Under the pieces are notes generated by a model, which was not told where the DNA came from, did not search any database, and saw only the letters and a list, made by a program, of their open reading frames with translations. The position numbers were made by a program, and so were the translations under genes. Source: Streptomyces xylophagus (GTDB lineage Bacteria > Actinomycetota > Actinomycetes > Streptomycetales > Streptomycetaceae). Taken from it: a stretch of 60,485 nucleotides of DNA. The DNA is taken from positions 1-60,485 of the forward strand of contig NZ_JNWO01000040.1 of NCBI RefSeq assembly GCF_000716435.1, written 5' to 3'. This document shows positions 8,721 through 15,585 of this stretch, one piece after another; position 1 is the first letter of the stretch, and the number at the start of each line of letters is the position of its first letter.

Positions 8721-9350
8721 TCACTCGAAGGACAGTCCCCCGGTACGGGTCCGCTTCAGCTCGAACAGGTCGGGATGCGTGGCCAACACCCGGAAACTGT
8801 CGAAGAGTTCGGCCGCCTTCGCACCGCGCGGAATGGCCCGCAGCACGGGACCGAACCACACCGTCCCGTCGACATGCAGGGTGGGCGTCCCCACGTATCC
8901 GCCCGACTCCTCCTCGACGCCCGCCTCATGGCTGCGGCGCACGGCGTCGTCGTACGACGGATCGTGGGCGGCGTCGGCCAGTTCGGCGGGGAGGTCGAGT
9001 GCGGCGAGGGATTCGGTGATCACGGCGTCGAAGTCGTCGTAGCGCCGCTCGTGGATGCGGGTGCCGAAGGCCGTGTACAGGTCCCGGAGGACCTTGTCGC
9101 CCCGCTGTTCGGCGGCGGCCACGGCGACACGGACGGGGCCGATCGACTTGTCGACCAACTCCCGGTACCAGTCGGGGAGTTCGTTGCCGATGTTGTGGAG
9201 GTAGAGGCTCATCGCGTGGAAGCGGAGGTCGAGCGGGCGCTCGCGCTCGACCTCCAGCAGCCAGCGGGAGGTGATCCAGGCGAAAGGGCAGGCGGGGTCG
9301 AAGTAGAAATCGACGCGGACCGGGTCTCCGTGGCTCATGTCGTGGCTCAT
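8721..9350 (-). CDS. DsbA-family thioredoxin-fold protein, mycothiol-dependent nitroreductase Rv2466c-like
   Basis: About 209 residues, collinear with Mycobacterium Rv2466c, a mycothiol-dependent DsbA-like reductase. Shared features are the start DFYFDP, the ITSRWLLEVE helix, FHAMSL, YTAFGTRIH, GTPTLHVDG (cis-Pro loop), FGPVL, IPRG and ELKRTRT. The active site reads CPFA (Cys21-Ala24) instead of CPWC, so the resolving cysteine is lost and only a monothiol mechanism, probably with mycothiol, is possible. The start is ATG 9350; ATG 9338 is an alternative. No good ribosome binding site precedes either, and a leaderless transcript is plausible. It follows the DinB-like gene by 55 bases that contain two palindromes. 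Confidence 0.8.
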   Translation of the reverse strand: MSHDMSHGDPVRVDFYFDPACPFAWITSRWLLEVERERPLDLRFHAMSLYLHNIGNELPDWYRELVDKSIGPVRVAVAAAEQRGDKVLRDLYTAFGTRIHERRYDDFDAVITESLAALDLPAELADAAHDPSYDDAVRRSHEAGVEEESGGYVGTPTLHVDGTVWFGPVLRAIPRGAKAAELFDSFRVLATHPDLFELKRTRTGGLSFE

Positions 9351-9370
9351 ACAGAGAACGCTAGCCGCCG

Positions 9371-9411
9371 ATTGGGCTGAACAATCGACCCAATTGGTCA
9401 GTATCTTACTG
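9371..9411. promoter_or_regulatory. Paired palindromes upstream of the Rv2466c-like gene
   Basis: Two inverted repeats lie within 41 bases. ATTGGG and CCCAAT (9371-9376 and 9389-9394) are separated by 12 bases, and CAGTA-TCT-TACTG occupies 9399-9411, overlapping the stop of the upstream gene. The second has the size and shape of small repressor operators such as those of HxlR-type regulators. That is a guess from shape only; no such regulator gene is adjacent. Confidence 0.4.
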
Positions 9412-10008
9412 GTCCACTTTACCCTTGGCCTGCTGCCGCGGGTCCCGCCCGCTGGACGCGAGGGCACGGTCGAACACGGGGGCGTCGTCCGGTACGGGCA
9501 CCGGGTCGGCGAAGCCGTCGTACTGGCGATAGAGCTCGCCGTGCTTCTCGACCACGTCGAGGATCAGGCGGGCGGCGCCGTCCGAGACGCGGTACTGCTG
9601 GCCGGTGGCCGTGGCGACGTCCCAGCCGTGCACCGCCAGTTCCTTGATGATCATCGAGGCGATTTCGTCGGCCGGCATCTTCGCCATGCCGAGGTCGACC
9701 TCGCCCTCCCACACCGCCGGGTCGGCCCAGGCGGCGACGGCCCGGTCCAGCTGGGCGGCGTACGCCTGAGCCCAGTCCGGGTCGGCGGTGAAGTCGCGGG
9801 CGGTCAGTTCCTCGGAGAGCTGCTTGCGCAGGGCCCGGTGCTCCAGGCCGTGCGAGGTGTAGAGGACCCAGTGGTTGACCATCGTGCGCACGTCCCAGTC
9901 GGGACAGTGCGTCGGGTCGTCCAGCTGGGCCGGCGTGACACCACGTGCGACACGGGCCGCCTCGGCGGCGCATTCGATCATGTACGGGTGCAGGTCGTGG
10001 TTGCTCAT
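9406..10008 (-). CDS. TIGR03086-type DinB/mycothiol-dependent maleylpyruvate isomerase-like protein
   Basis: A 200-residue helical-bundle protein of the DinB/MDMPI superfamily. The HCPDWDVRTMVNHWVLYTSHGLEH block is the recognisable N-terminal metal-binding region, and ELAVHGWDVATATGQ supplies the second conserved His segment. Family members bind a divalent metal and several use mycothiol as cofactor; the substrate is unknown. ATG 10008 (MSNHDLHPY) is the natural start. It sits 25 bases after the ketopantoate reductase homologue and upstream of the Rv2466c-like gene. Two possibly mycothiol-linked genes in one minus-strand run suggest a thiol-dependent detoxification unit, which is inference only. 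Confidence 0.75.
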   Translation of the reverse strand: MSNHDLHPYMIECAAEAARVARGVTPAQLDDPTHCPDWDVRTMVNHWVLYTSHGLEHRALRKQLSEELTARDFTADPDWAQAYAAQLDRAVAAWADPAVWEGEVDLGMAKMPADEIASMIIKELAVHGWDVATATGQQYRVSDGAARLILDVVEKHGELYRQYDGFADPVPVPDDAPVFDRALASSGRDPRQQAKGKVDQ

Positions 10009-10033
10009 GCACCCCACGCTAGGGAGCGCGCCG

Positions 10034-11056
10034 TCAGGACTCTTGAACAAACGCGACAGCCTCGTCGGCGAGCCGGACCAGCTCGTCGAACGGCAGCGAA
10101 CCGGCCGCCCTGCGCTCGCGCGCGAAGCCGTTCGCGAGCCGTTGCAGCAGGTCGTTGAGCGGTGTCGGTACGCCGTGCAGCCGCCCCAGCAGGACGATCT
10201 CGCCGTTGAGGTAGTCGGCCTCGATGGTGCCGGTGCCCCGGTTCAGCGACTGCCAGGACGAGCCGCCGCCGCGCGGGGCGCCGTCGATCTCCACGAGCCG
10301 GATCTTGTCGCCGCGCGCCTCCTTCTCCTCCTCGGCGCTCGCGTACGCGATACCGGCAGCGTCCAGCACGGCCGCGCCCTCGGCCCGTACGCGCCGGTAG
10401 AACGCCAGGTGCTCCTCGGTGCCGTGCATCTCGGCGACCGCCTCGATCGCGTTGACGAGGTTGCCGAGCAGCTTGGCGTACTGCCAGCGCGTCACGTCGG
10501 GCGCGACCGGCGCCTCGAACCTCGACTTCTCCAGGTCGGCGGCGATCAGCTCGGCGGTCTCGTCCGTGCCGTGCGGATAGCGACCGAGGTGCAGGATGCC
10601 GGTGAGCGGAGCGCCCTCGGCGGCGACGACACCCGGTTCCACGAAGGTCGCGGGCAGCCAGACGCAGACGCCGTAGACCCGACGGAACCGGCGCAGCGCC
10701 AGGCGCTGGCTCTCCACTCCGTTCTGCGCGCAGACGATCGGCAACCGCTCGGCGGCCGTCCCGCCACCGATCACCGGCGCCGGCCCCCAGACCGCCAGCG
10801 CGGCCTCGCTGTCCTGCGTCTTGACGGCCAGCACGAGCACGTCGTCGGGCCTCAACTCCCCCAGTTCGGCGGGCTCTTCGACCACCGGCAGCCGATACGT
10901 CGACTCGCCGTCCGGCACCTTGAGCCGCAGCCCGTGCTCGGCCAGCGCCGCCCGCTGCGCACCCCGTGCGACCAGTACGACCTCGCACCCCGCCCCGGCC
11001 AGCCGACCACCGATGGCCCCGCCGACCGCTCCTGCTCCGATGATGATGTAGCGCAT
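10034..11056 (-). CDS. 2-dehydropantoate 2-reductase (PanE/ApbA) family protein
   Basis: NADPH-dependent reductase fold of 340 residues. The Rossmann dinucleotide motif GAGAVGGAIGG is at residues 7-17, VLAVKTQD follows near 78, and the QNGVESQ motif is near 113. The C-terminal helical domain holds the catalytic Lys region (QYAKLLGNLVNAIEA). The canonical reaction is ketopantoate to pantoate in pantothenate synthesis, but actinomycetes carry several paralogues with other 2-oxo acid substrates, so the specific substrate is uncertain. ATG 11056 places the Rossmann motif correctly. It is the first gene of the minus-strand run that continues into the DinB-like and DsbA-like genes. Confidence 0.85.
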   Translation of the reverse strand: MRYIIIGAGAVGGAIGGRLAGAGCEVVLVARGAQRAALAEHGLRLKVPDGESTYRLPVVEEPAELGELRPDDVLVLAVKTQDSEAALAVWGPAPVIGGGTAAERLPIVCAQNGVESQRLALRRFRRVYGVCVWLPATFVEPGVVAAEGAPLTGILHLGRYPHGTDETAELIAADLEKSRFEAPVAPDVTRWQYAKLLGNLVNAIEAVAEMHGTEEHLAFYRRVRAEGAAVLDAAGIAYASAEEEKEARGDKIRLVEIDGAPRGGGSSWQSLNRGTGTIEADYLNGEIVLLGRLHGVPTPLNDLLQRLANGFARERRAAGSLPFDELVRLADEAVAFVQES

Positions 11057-11149
11057 ACCCAGGAGCCTCGCACAGCCGCGTGTAGCAGCCATTGACAATC
11101 TCGTGAACTCTCCACGGGGCCGATCACGGGCGCCTCGCCGGAACCGAGC

Positions 11150-11698
11150 TCAACTACCCGTCAACTCCACGAGTTTGAGGACCGTGTTCCAGTTGCGGGT
11201 CGTGGTGATCAGCCCCTTGTTCAACCGCGGCCGGGACAGTTCCACGGCCAGCTTGGAGCGACCGAGGCCGTCGGGGGCGTAGAGGTACAGGGCGCGGTCG
11301 CCGAGGCGGAACTCCTCGGGGAGGTACGCGACTTGGTCGATCTCCGCGAAGCGGTCCTCCGCGACCGGCACCGAGTAGTACGTCACGTGGAGCTGCTTGG
11401 CCTCCAACTCGGCGGCCGGGAAAGGGCAGTTCTCGGCGATCGCCTTCAGGTAGGCGTGGTCGCGGACGACGACGTCGACCGTGAAACCGAACCGCGTCTC
11501 GATCGCCCGCGCGAGTTCCGTCGCGAGGGACTCCTCGTCCCCGTGGCCGCTCACGAACACGGCCTGTCCGCTCTGCAGATAGGTGCGGACGTCGCCGTGT
11601 CCGAGGCCTTCCAGGAGCGTGCGCAGCTCGGCCATCGGGAGCTTCTTGTTGCCGCCCACGTTGATCCCGCGCAGGAGTGCCGCATACGTCGTCGTCAT
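11150..11698 (-). CDS. DUF1697 domain-containing protein
   Basis: A 182-residue protein matching DUF1697 from end to end: YAALLRGINVGGNKKLPMAEL at the N-terminus, TYLQSGQAVF, then the C-terminal STPRLNKG-like segment LSRPRLNKGLITTTRNWNTVLKL. The family is widespread in actinobacteria and has no established biochemical role. ATG 11698 is preferred; a GTG two codons upstream is also in frame. It is transcribed away from the MMPL gene and lies 93 bases upstream of the reductase gene, so it may head that run or be independent. Confidence 0.85.
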   Translation of the reverse strand: MTTTYAALLRGINVGGNKKLPMAELRTLLEGLGHGDVRTYLQSGQAVFVSGHGDEESLATELARAIETRFGFTVDVVVRDHAYLKAIAENCPFPAAELEAKQLHVTYYSVPVAEDRFAEIDQVAYLPEEFRLGDRALYLYAPDGLGRSKLAVELSRPRLNKGLITTTRNWNTVLKLVELTGS

Positions 11699-12097
11699 CC
11701 GCACACCATAAAGCGGCCTTCGTGCCCCATGGGGGTGGGCACGACGGCCGCCTTCCGTGGTGTGCGGATGCGCGGAAACTCTGTCCGATGAGATGCGCCG
11801 GGATCAACACCTACAGGCACACCTACCAGCACCTGTGACATGTTCAACAAGGTTTCGTAATAACAAAGCGGACCCCGGCCGACGCATCGGACACCCTGAT
11901 CACCACCCCCGAGCCGCCCGGATAGATGTAAGGGGCCGCCGTCCTCCCCAGTGGTGAGGGCCCGGGGTCCGTGCGGAGGAGCCGCGCGCCCGGTACTTCA
12001 CCGGTCAGCACGAGGAGACGTTCTTATCCCGCGCATACCTTCGAACCATGAGGTGGCGGCAGGGGGCTGTCACCGTGCACAAGGGGGCAAGCCCGTC
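11699..12097. other. Divergent intergenic region between DUF1697 and MMPL genes
   Basis: This 399-base spacer must hold the promoters for both flanking genes. The AT-richer part at about 11835-11870 (TGTTCAACAAGG followed by TTTCGTAATAAC) is the most promoter-like stretch. I see no strong palindrome, no adjacent regulator gene and no convincing ORF. Confidence 0.4.
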
Positions 12098-14341
12098 ATG
12101 GGGAACGGAGATTCGCGGGTGCGGGGCCTCGCCGCCCGAGCCGGCGGCTGGAGCGCCCGGCATCGGTGGGCCGCGGTCGGCATCTGGGTGCTGTTCGTGG
12201 TTCTGGCGATGGGAATCGGTTCGGCGGCGGGCCGCGTGGACGTCGACGAGAGCGACCAGCTGAGGGGCGAGACGCACACCGCCGCCACGATCATCGACGA
12301 CGCCGGGATCAAGGAACCGGCCAGTGAGACCATCCTGATCCAGTCGAAGGACGCGTCACTCACCTCCACGGACAGCGAGTTCCGCACCGCGGTCTCCGCC
12401 GTCGTCAAGGCCGTCGAGGGGACCGGCAAGGTCACCGACGTCACCTCGCCGTACGACACGAAGACGATCTCGAAGGACGGCCGGAGCGCGCTCGTCCAGT
12501 TCGACATGCGGGGCGACGCGGACACCGCCGGTGACCGGGTGGAGCCGGTACTGAAGGCCGTCGCCGGGGTGCAGAAGGACCATGGCTCGCTGCGGATCGA
12601 GGAGATCGGCGGCGCCAGCATGGCGAAGCAGTACAAGGACGCGTTCGGCAACGACTTCAAGAGGGCCGAGTACTCCGCCCTACCCGTCGCCTTCGGCATT
12701 CTGCTGATCGCCTTCGGCGCGTTGGTGGCGGCGCTGCTGCCGGTAGCTCTGGCCATGACCGCGATCATCGCCACGATGGGCCTGATGGGCATCGTCAGCC
12801 ACATCCAGCCGATGAGCGACACCGCCAACTCGGTCATGCTGCTTGTGGGGTTGGCCGTCGGCGTCGACTACTGCCTGTTCTATCTGCGCCGCGAACGTGA
12901 GGAGCGCGAGGCCGGCCGCGACGCCGGGGCCGCACTGCGGATCGCCGCCGCGACCAGTGGCCGCGCGATCATCGTCTCCGGCGTCACGGTGTGCGTGGCG
13001 ATGGCGGGCATGCTGTTCACCGGGCTCGCCGAGTTCGAGGCGATGGGCCTGGCCTCGCTGATGGTCGTCGCGGTCGCCATGGTCGGCTCCGTGACCGTAC
13101 TGCCCGCGCTGCTCTCGCTGTTGGGCGAGCGGGTCGAGAAGGGCCGCATCCCGTTCCTGCGTCGGCGCAGCCGCCGGGGCAATGGCGAGAGCCGCTTCTG
13201 GACCGCCGTCCTGAAGGGCGTGCTCGCCAAGCCGCTCGTCTCGGTCCTCGTCGCGGCGGGCGTGCTCCTCGCGATCGCCGCCCCCGCGGTCGGCATGAAG
13301 ACGCAGAACCTCACTCTGGACCAGGAGTTCGGCAACTCCCTGCCGATCGTGGGCACTTACAACCGCGTCAACGACGCCTTCCCCGGCGGCTCCGAACCGG
13401 CCGAGGTGGTCGTCAAGGCGAAGGACATCAACTCACCCGAGGTCAAGCGGGCGTTGGCCGACTTCAAGGCGCAGGCGGTCAGTTCCGGTGCCTCGCGCGG
13501 TCCGGTCGACATCAAGCTGCACGACGCGCAGAACGTCGCCTTCGTCGACGTCCCGCTCGTCGGCGGCTCCGACCAGGACAAGGCCGCGAAGAGCCTGGAG
13601 AAACTGCGCGACGAGGTGCGGCCCGCCACGCTCGGCAAGGTCGACGGGGTCCAGGCACCGATCACCGGACAGGTCGCCGGTTCGAAGGACTTCAACGACC
13701 AGCTCCTCGGATCGGTCGTCCCGGTCTTCGCGTTCGTCGTGGTCTTCGCCTTCCTGCTGATGCTGCTCTCGTTCCGCTCACTCACGGTCGCGATCACATC
13801 GATAGCCCTCAACTTGCTGTCCGTGGGCGCGGCTTACGGCATCCTCGTCGCCGTCTTCCAACACGGCTGGGGCGCCTCACTGGTGGGCGCGGAGGGCGTC
13901 GGTGCCATCGTGACCTGGCTGCCGCTGTTCCTCTTCGTGATCCTGTTCGGCCTGTCGATGGACTACCACGTGTTCGTCGTCTCCCGTATCCGCGAGGCCC
14001 GGCTGCGCGGCCGTACGACACAGGACGCGATCCGGCACGGCGTGGTCACCACGGCCGGCGTCGTCACCAGCGCCGCCGTCATCATGGTCGCCGTCTTCGC
14101 GATCTTCGGCACGCTGTCCATGCAGTCCATGAAGCAGATGGGCGTCGGCCTCGCCGCCGCCGTCCTCATCGACGCGACGGTCATCCGGGGCGTCCTGCTC
14201 CCCGCGGTGATGGCACTGCTCGGCGAACGCAACTGGTACTTCCCGAAGTGGCTCCACCGCCTCCCCGACCTCACCCACGACGAGTCACCGGAGGAGATCA
14301 CGTCCACGGTGGCGGGCGAGGGTGAGCCCGTGCGGGTGTAA
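12098..14341 (+). CDS. MMPL/RND-superfamily membrane transporter (ActII-3-like)
   Basis: A 747-residue integral membrane protein with two repeats, each one N-terminal helix, a large extracytoplasmic loop and a bundle of five helices. The first bundle contains VGLAVGVDYCLFYLRREREER and the second LFGLSMDYHVFVVSRIREARLRG, the paired GxxxDY proton-relay motifs of MMPL/RND pumps. Such Streptomyces proteins export lipids or antibiotics; the substrate here is unknown. ATG 12098 is preceded by AAGGGGG about 10 bases upstream and starts just before the first membrane segment. The gene faces an Erm methyltransferase gene across a bidirectional terminator, so a resistance role is attractive but unproven. 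Confidence 0.88.
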   Translation: MGNGDSRVRGLAARAGGWSARHRWAAVGIWVLFVVLAMGIGSAAGRVDVDESDQLRGETHTAATIIDDAGIKEPASETILIQSKDASLTSTDSEFRTAVSAVVKAVEGTGKVTDVTSPYDTKTISKDGRSALVQFDMRGDADTAGDRVEPVLKAVAGVQKDHGSLRIEEIGGASMAKQYKDAFGNDFKRAEYSALPVAFGILLIAFGALVAALLPVALAMTAIIATMGLMGIVSHIQPMSDTANSVMLLVGLAVGVDYCLFYLRREREEREAGRDAGAALRIAAATSGRAIIVSGVTVCVAMAGMLFTGLAEFEAMGLASLMVVAVAMVGSVTVLPALLSLLGERVEKGRIPFLRRRSRRGNGESRFWTAVLKGVLAKPLVSVLVAAGVLLAIAAPAVGMKTQNLTLDQEFGNSLPIVGTYNRVNDAFPGGSEPAEVVVKAKDINSPEVKRALADFKAQAVSSGASRGPVDIKLHDAQNVAFVDVPLVGGSDQDKAAKSLEKLRDEVRPATLGKVDGVQAPITGQVAGSKDFNDQLLGSVVPVFAFVVVFAFLLMLLSFRSLTVAITSIALNLLSVGAAYGILVAVFQHGWGASLVGAEGVGAIVTWLPLFLFVILFGLSMDYHVFVVSRIREARLRGRTTQDAIRHGVVTTAGVVTSAAVIMVAVFAIFGTLSMQSMKQMGVGLAAAVLIDATVIRGVLLPAVMALLGERNWYFPKWLHRLPDLTHDESPEEITSTVAGEGEPVRV

Positions 14342-14353
14342 CGCCCCCTGAAC

Positions 14354-14392
14354 GAGGGCCTGTTGGTATCCCGGGGGAACCAACAGGCCCTC
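14354..14392. terminator. Bidirectional hairpin terminator between MMPL and erm genes
   Basis: A perfect 14-bp stem: GAGGGCCTGTTGGT at 14354-14367 pairs with its reverse complement at 14379-14392 around an 11-base loop. It lies 12 bases after the MMPL stop and between two convergent genes, as expected for a shared terminator. No long U-tract follows, which is usual in Streptomyces. Confidence 0.85.
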
Positions 14393-14400
14393 ACCCATGT

Positions 14401-14447
14401 CCTACGACTGTTCTACGACTCCCACTACTGTTCTACGACTCCTTCTA
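14401..14447 (-). repeat. Short degenerate repeats at the 3' end of erm
   Basis: On the minus strand the motif GTCGTAG occurs four times from the erm stop codon outward, with longer GTCGTAGAACAGT copies twice. The stop TAG of erm is itself within the first copy. This looks like small-scale 3' duplication or slippage. Confidence 0.5.
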
Positions 14448-15224
14448 CGACGTCAGCTCCTTGTGCAGCCGTAGCCAGTGGTCCGGGGACACCTCGCCGA
14501 CAAGGACGCGTGGGTCGAGGCGTGCCGCACGGAACGCGGTGTCCACGCGCCGCCTCGGGTGTGCCCGGCGCAGCGAGGCGTGCAGCGAGCCGCCCACCCC
14601 GGAGAAGCCCAGTTCGACCAGGTGCCGCCAGCCACGCAGTTGAGCGGGTTCCAGGAGTGGGGTTCGGCGCCGTTCGATCCTTACGATCCCGGCGTCGACA
14701 CGCGGCACGGGACTGAACCGGCGCCGGTCGACCCGCCCCACCAGCCGCCACTCGTGGCGCGGCCAGGTGCGCACCGTCAGCAGGGTCCAACTCCCGTAGT
14801 CCCCGGTGCGTTTGCGGGCGTACTCGAGCTGGGTGAGGAGGGTGGCGTCGGTGAGGGTGGGAGCGCGCAGGCACCAGTCGACGATGTCTGCGGTGCGGGA
14901 GAAGGGGACGTTCCCGGCGACGGAGAACGGGGTGCGTGGGGGTCGGGTGTCCATGAAGTCCCCGGCGACGACCTGCACTTGGGGTGTTGCTGCGAAGCGG
15001 GTGCGGAGCTTCGGTACGAGGCGGGGGTCGATCTCATGGGCGTGGAGTTCGGCGCAGTGGGGCGCGAGTTTCGCGGTCAACGCGCCTTTTCCCGCGCCTA
15101 CTTCGAGGAGGAGGGGGATCTGTCGTCCTCGCGGGACGGCGAGACGAGCGACGTATTCGGCGGTGGCGCGGTCGGCGAGGAAGTTCTGCGAGAGCGCGCG
15201 GGAAACGTGGGTGGGGCGGGCCAT
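14445..15224 (-). CDS. 23S rRNA (adenine-N6)-methyltransferase, Erm family
   Basis: A 259-residue SAM-dependent methyltransferase of the Erm class, which methylates A2058 of 23S rRNA and gives macrolide-lincosamide-streptogramin B resistance. LSQNFLADRATAEYVARLA at the N-terminus, SAM motif I LLEVGAGKGALT (39-50), the DF motif GDFMD and the catalytic NVPF (105-108) are all present. The N-terminus and NVPF favour Erm over the housekeeping KsgA, whose motif is usually NLPY. It resembles Streptomyces self-resistance enzymes of the Erm(E)/Erm(O) type. An AAGGAC ribosome binding site lies 9 bases before the ATG. The 5' region holds a small ORF and alternative hairpins consistent with drug-inducible attenuation. 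Confidence 0.85.
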   Translation of the reverse strand: MARPTHVSRALSQNFLADRATAEYVARLAVPRGRQIPLLLEVGAGKGALTAKLAPHCAELHAHEIDPRLVPKLRTRFAATPQVQVVAGDFMDTRPPRTPFSVAGNVPFSRTADIVDWCLRAPTLTDATLLTQLEYARKRTGDYGSWTLLTVRTWPRHEWRLVGRVDRRRFSPVPRVDAGIVRIERRRTPLLEPAQLRGWRHLVELGFSGVGGSLHASLRRAHPRRRVDTAFRAARLDPRVLVGEVSPDHWLRLHKELTS

Positions 15225-15270
15225 GGCCTGCGGTCCTTGTCTTCCGTGAAGGGCATACGGGCAGACGAAG

Positions 15271-15348
15271 GCCCTGACCGGAAGAACGGACGCGCGTGGC
15301 GGGTCGGCGGGGGTGTCAGCGGGCGTGTGCGCCCGGGCCGGTCAGGGC
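15271..15348 (-). promoter_or_regulatory. Candidate attenuator hairpins in the erm leader
   Basis: An 11-bp perfect inverted repeat pairs GCCCTGACCGG at 15271-15281 with its complement at 15338-15348. Inside it lies a second hairpin, CGGGCG-TGTG-CGCCCG, at 15320-15335. The distal arm is inside the leader ORF and the proximal arm about 47 bases before the erm start, the geometry of ribosome-controlled attenuation. Structure is seen; the regulatory role is inferred. Confidence 0.55.
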
Positions 15349-15429
15349 ACCGGGGCTGCGGCGGCTGCGGATCGCATACGTGCAGCTCCGGCCTAGACCG
15401 GAGTTCGTGATCGCGTTCGCGGCTGACAT
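15316..15429 (-). CDS. Putative erm leader peptide, 37 residues
   Basis: A 37-codon ORF beginning with ATG at 15427-15429 and ending with TGA at 15316-15318, 91 bases before erm on the same strand. A promoter-like TTGCCC and TAGCGT pair (18-base spacer) ends 8 bases before the ATG, so the transcript could be leaderless. The peptide contains YAIRSRRSP, which includes the Arg-X-Arg (+X+) pattern known to arrest ribosomes with macrolides in other erm leaders. Hairpins overlap its 3' half. Coding status is inferred from position and motif only. Confidence 0.45.
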   Translation of the reverse strand: MSAANAITNSGLGRSCTYAIRSRRSPGALTGPGAHAR

Positions 15430-15533
15430 GTGGGGAACGCTAGGTGGTTCGCGTGGGGTGGGGCAACGGGATTTCGTGCTGGGAGGCGCCATCCGGGGAG
15501 GGTGGTGCGGTTGTTTGGCGGGTGCGGGTGCGT

Positions 15534-15576
15534 TGTGGCTTGTCGCGCAGTTCCCCGCGCCCCTAAAAGAAGGGGC
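15534..15576 (-). repeat. Dispersed GCGCAGTTCCCCGCG element with hairpin, copy 1
   Basis: The core at 15534-15564 differs by one base from a second copy at 19757-19787. It ends in a hairpin, GCCCCT at 15559-15564 with AGGGGC at 15571-15576 around AAAAGA. It lies about 10 bases after the stop of the minus-strand binding-protein gene, so it can serve as terminator. The core is, to my knowledge, a common intergenic sequence in Streptomyces. Confidence 0.7.
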
Positions 15577-15585
15577 ATCACCTCG

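Noticed and set aside
11835..11860. CRP-like TGTGA-N6 sequence upstream of the MMPL gene
   Set aside because: Only one half-site fits; no conserved second half.
14445..15224. KsgA-type 16S rRNA dimethyltransferase
   Set aside because: The catalytic motif is NVPF, the N-terminus is Erm-like and the gene stands apart from ksgA's usual neighbours.
15134..15256. Second small ORF starting at ATG 15254-15256 and running out of frame into erm
   Set aside because: No ribosome binding site or recognisable arrest motif; the ORF at 15316-15429 is a better leader candidate.
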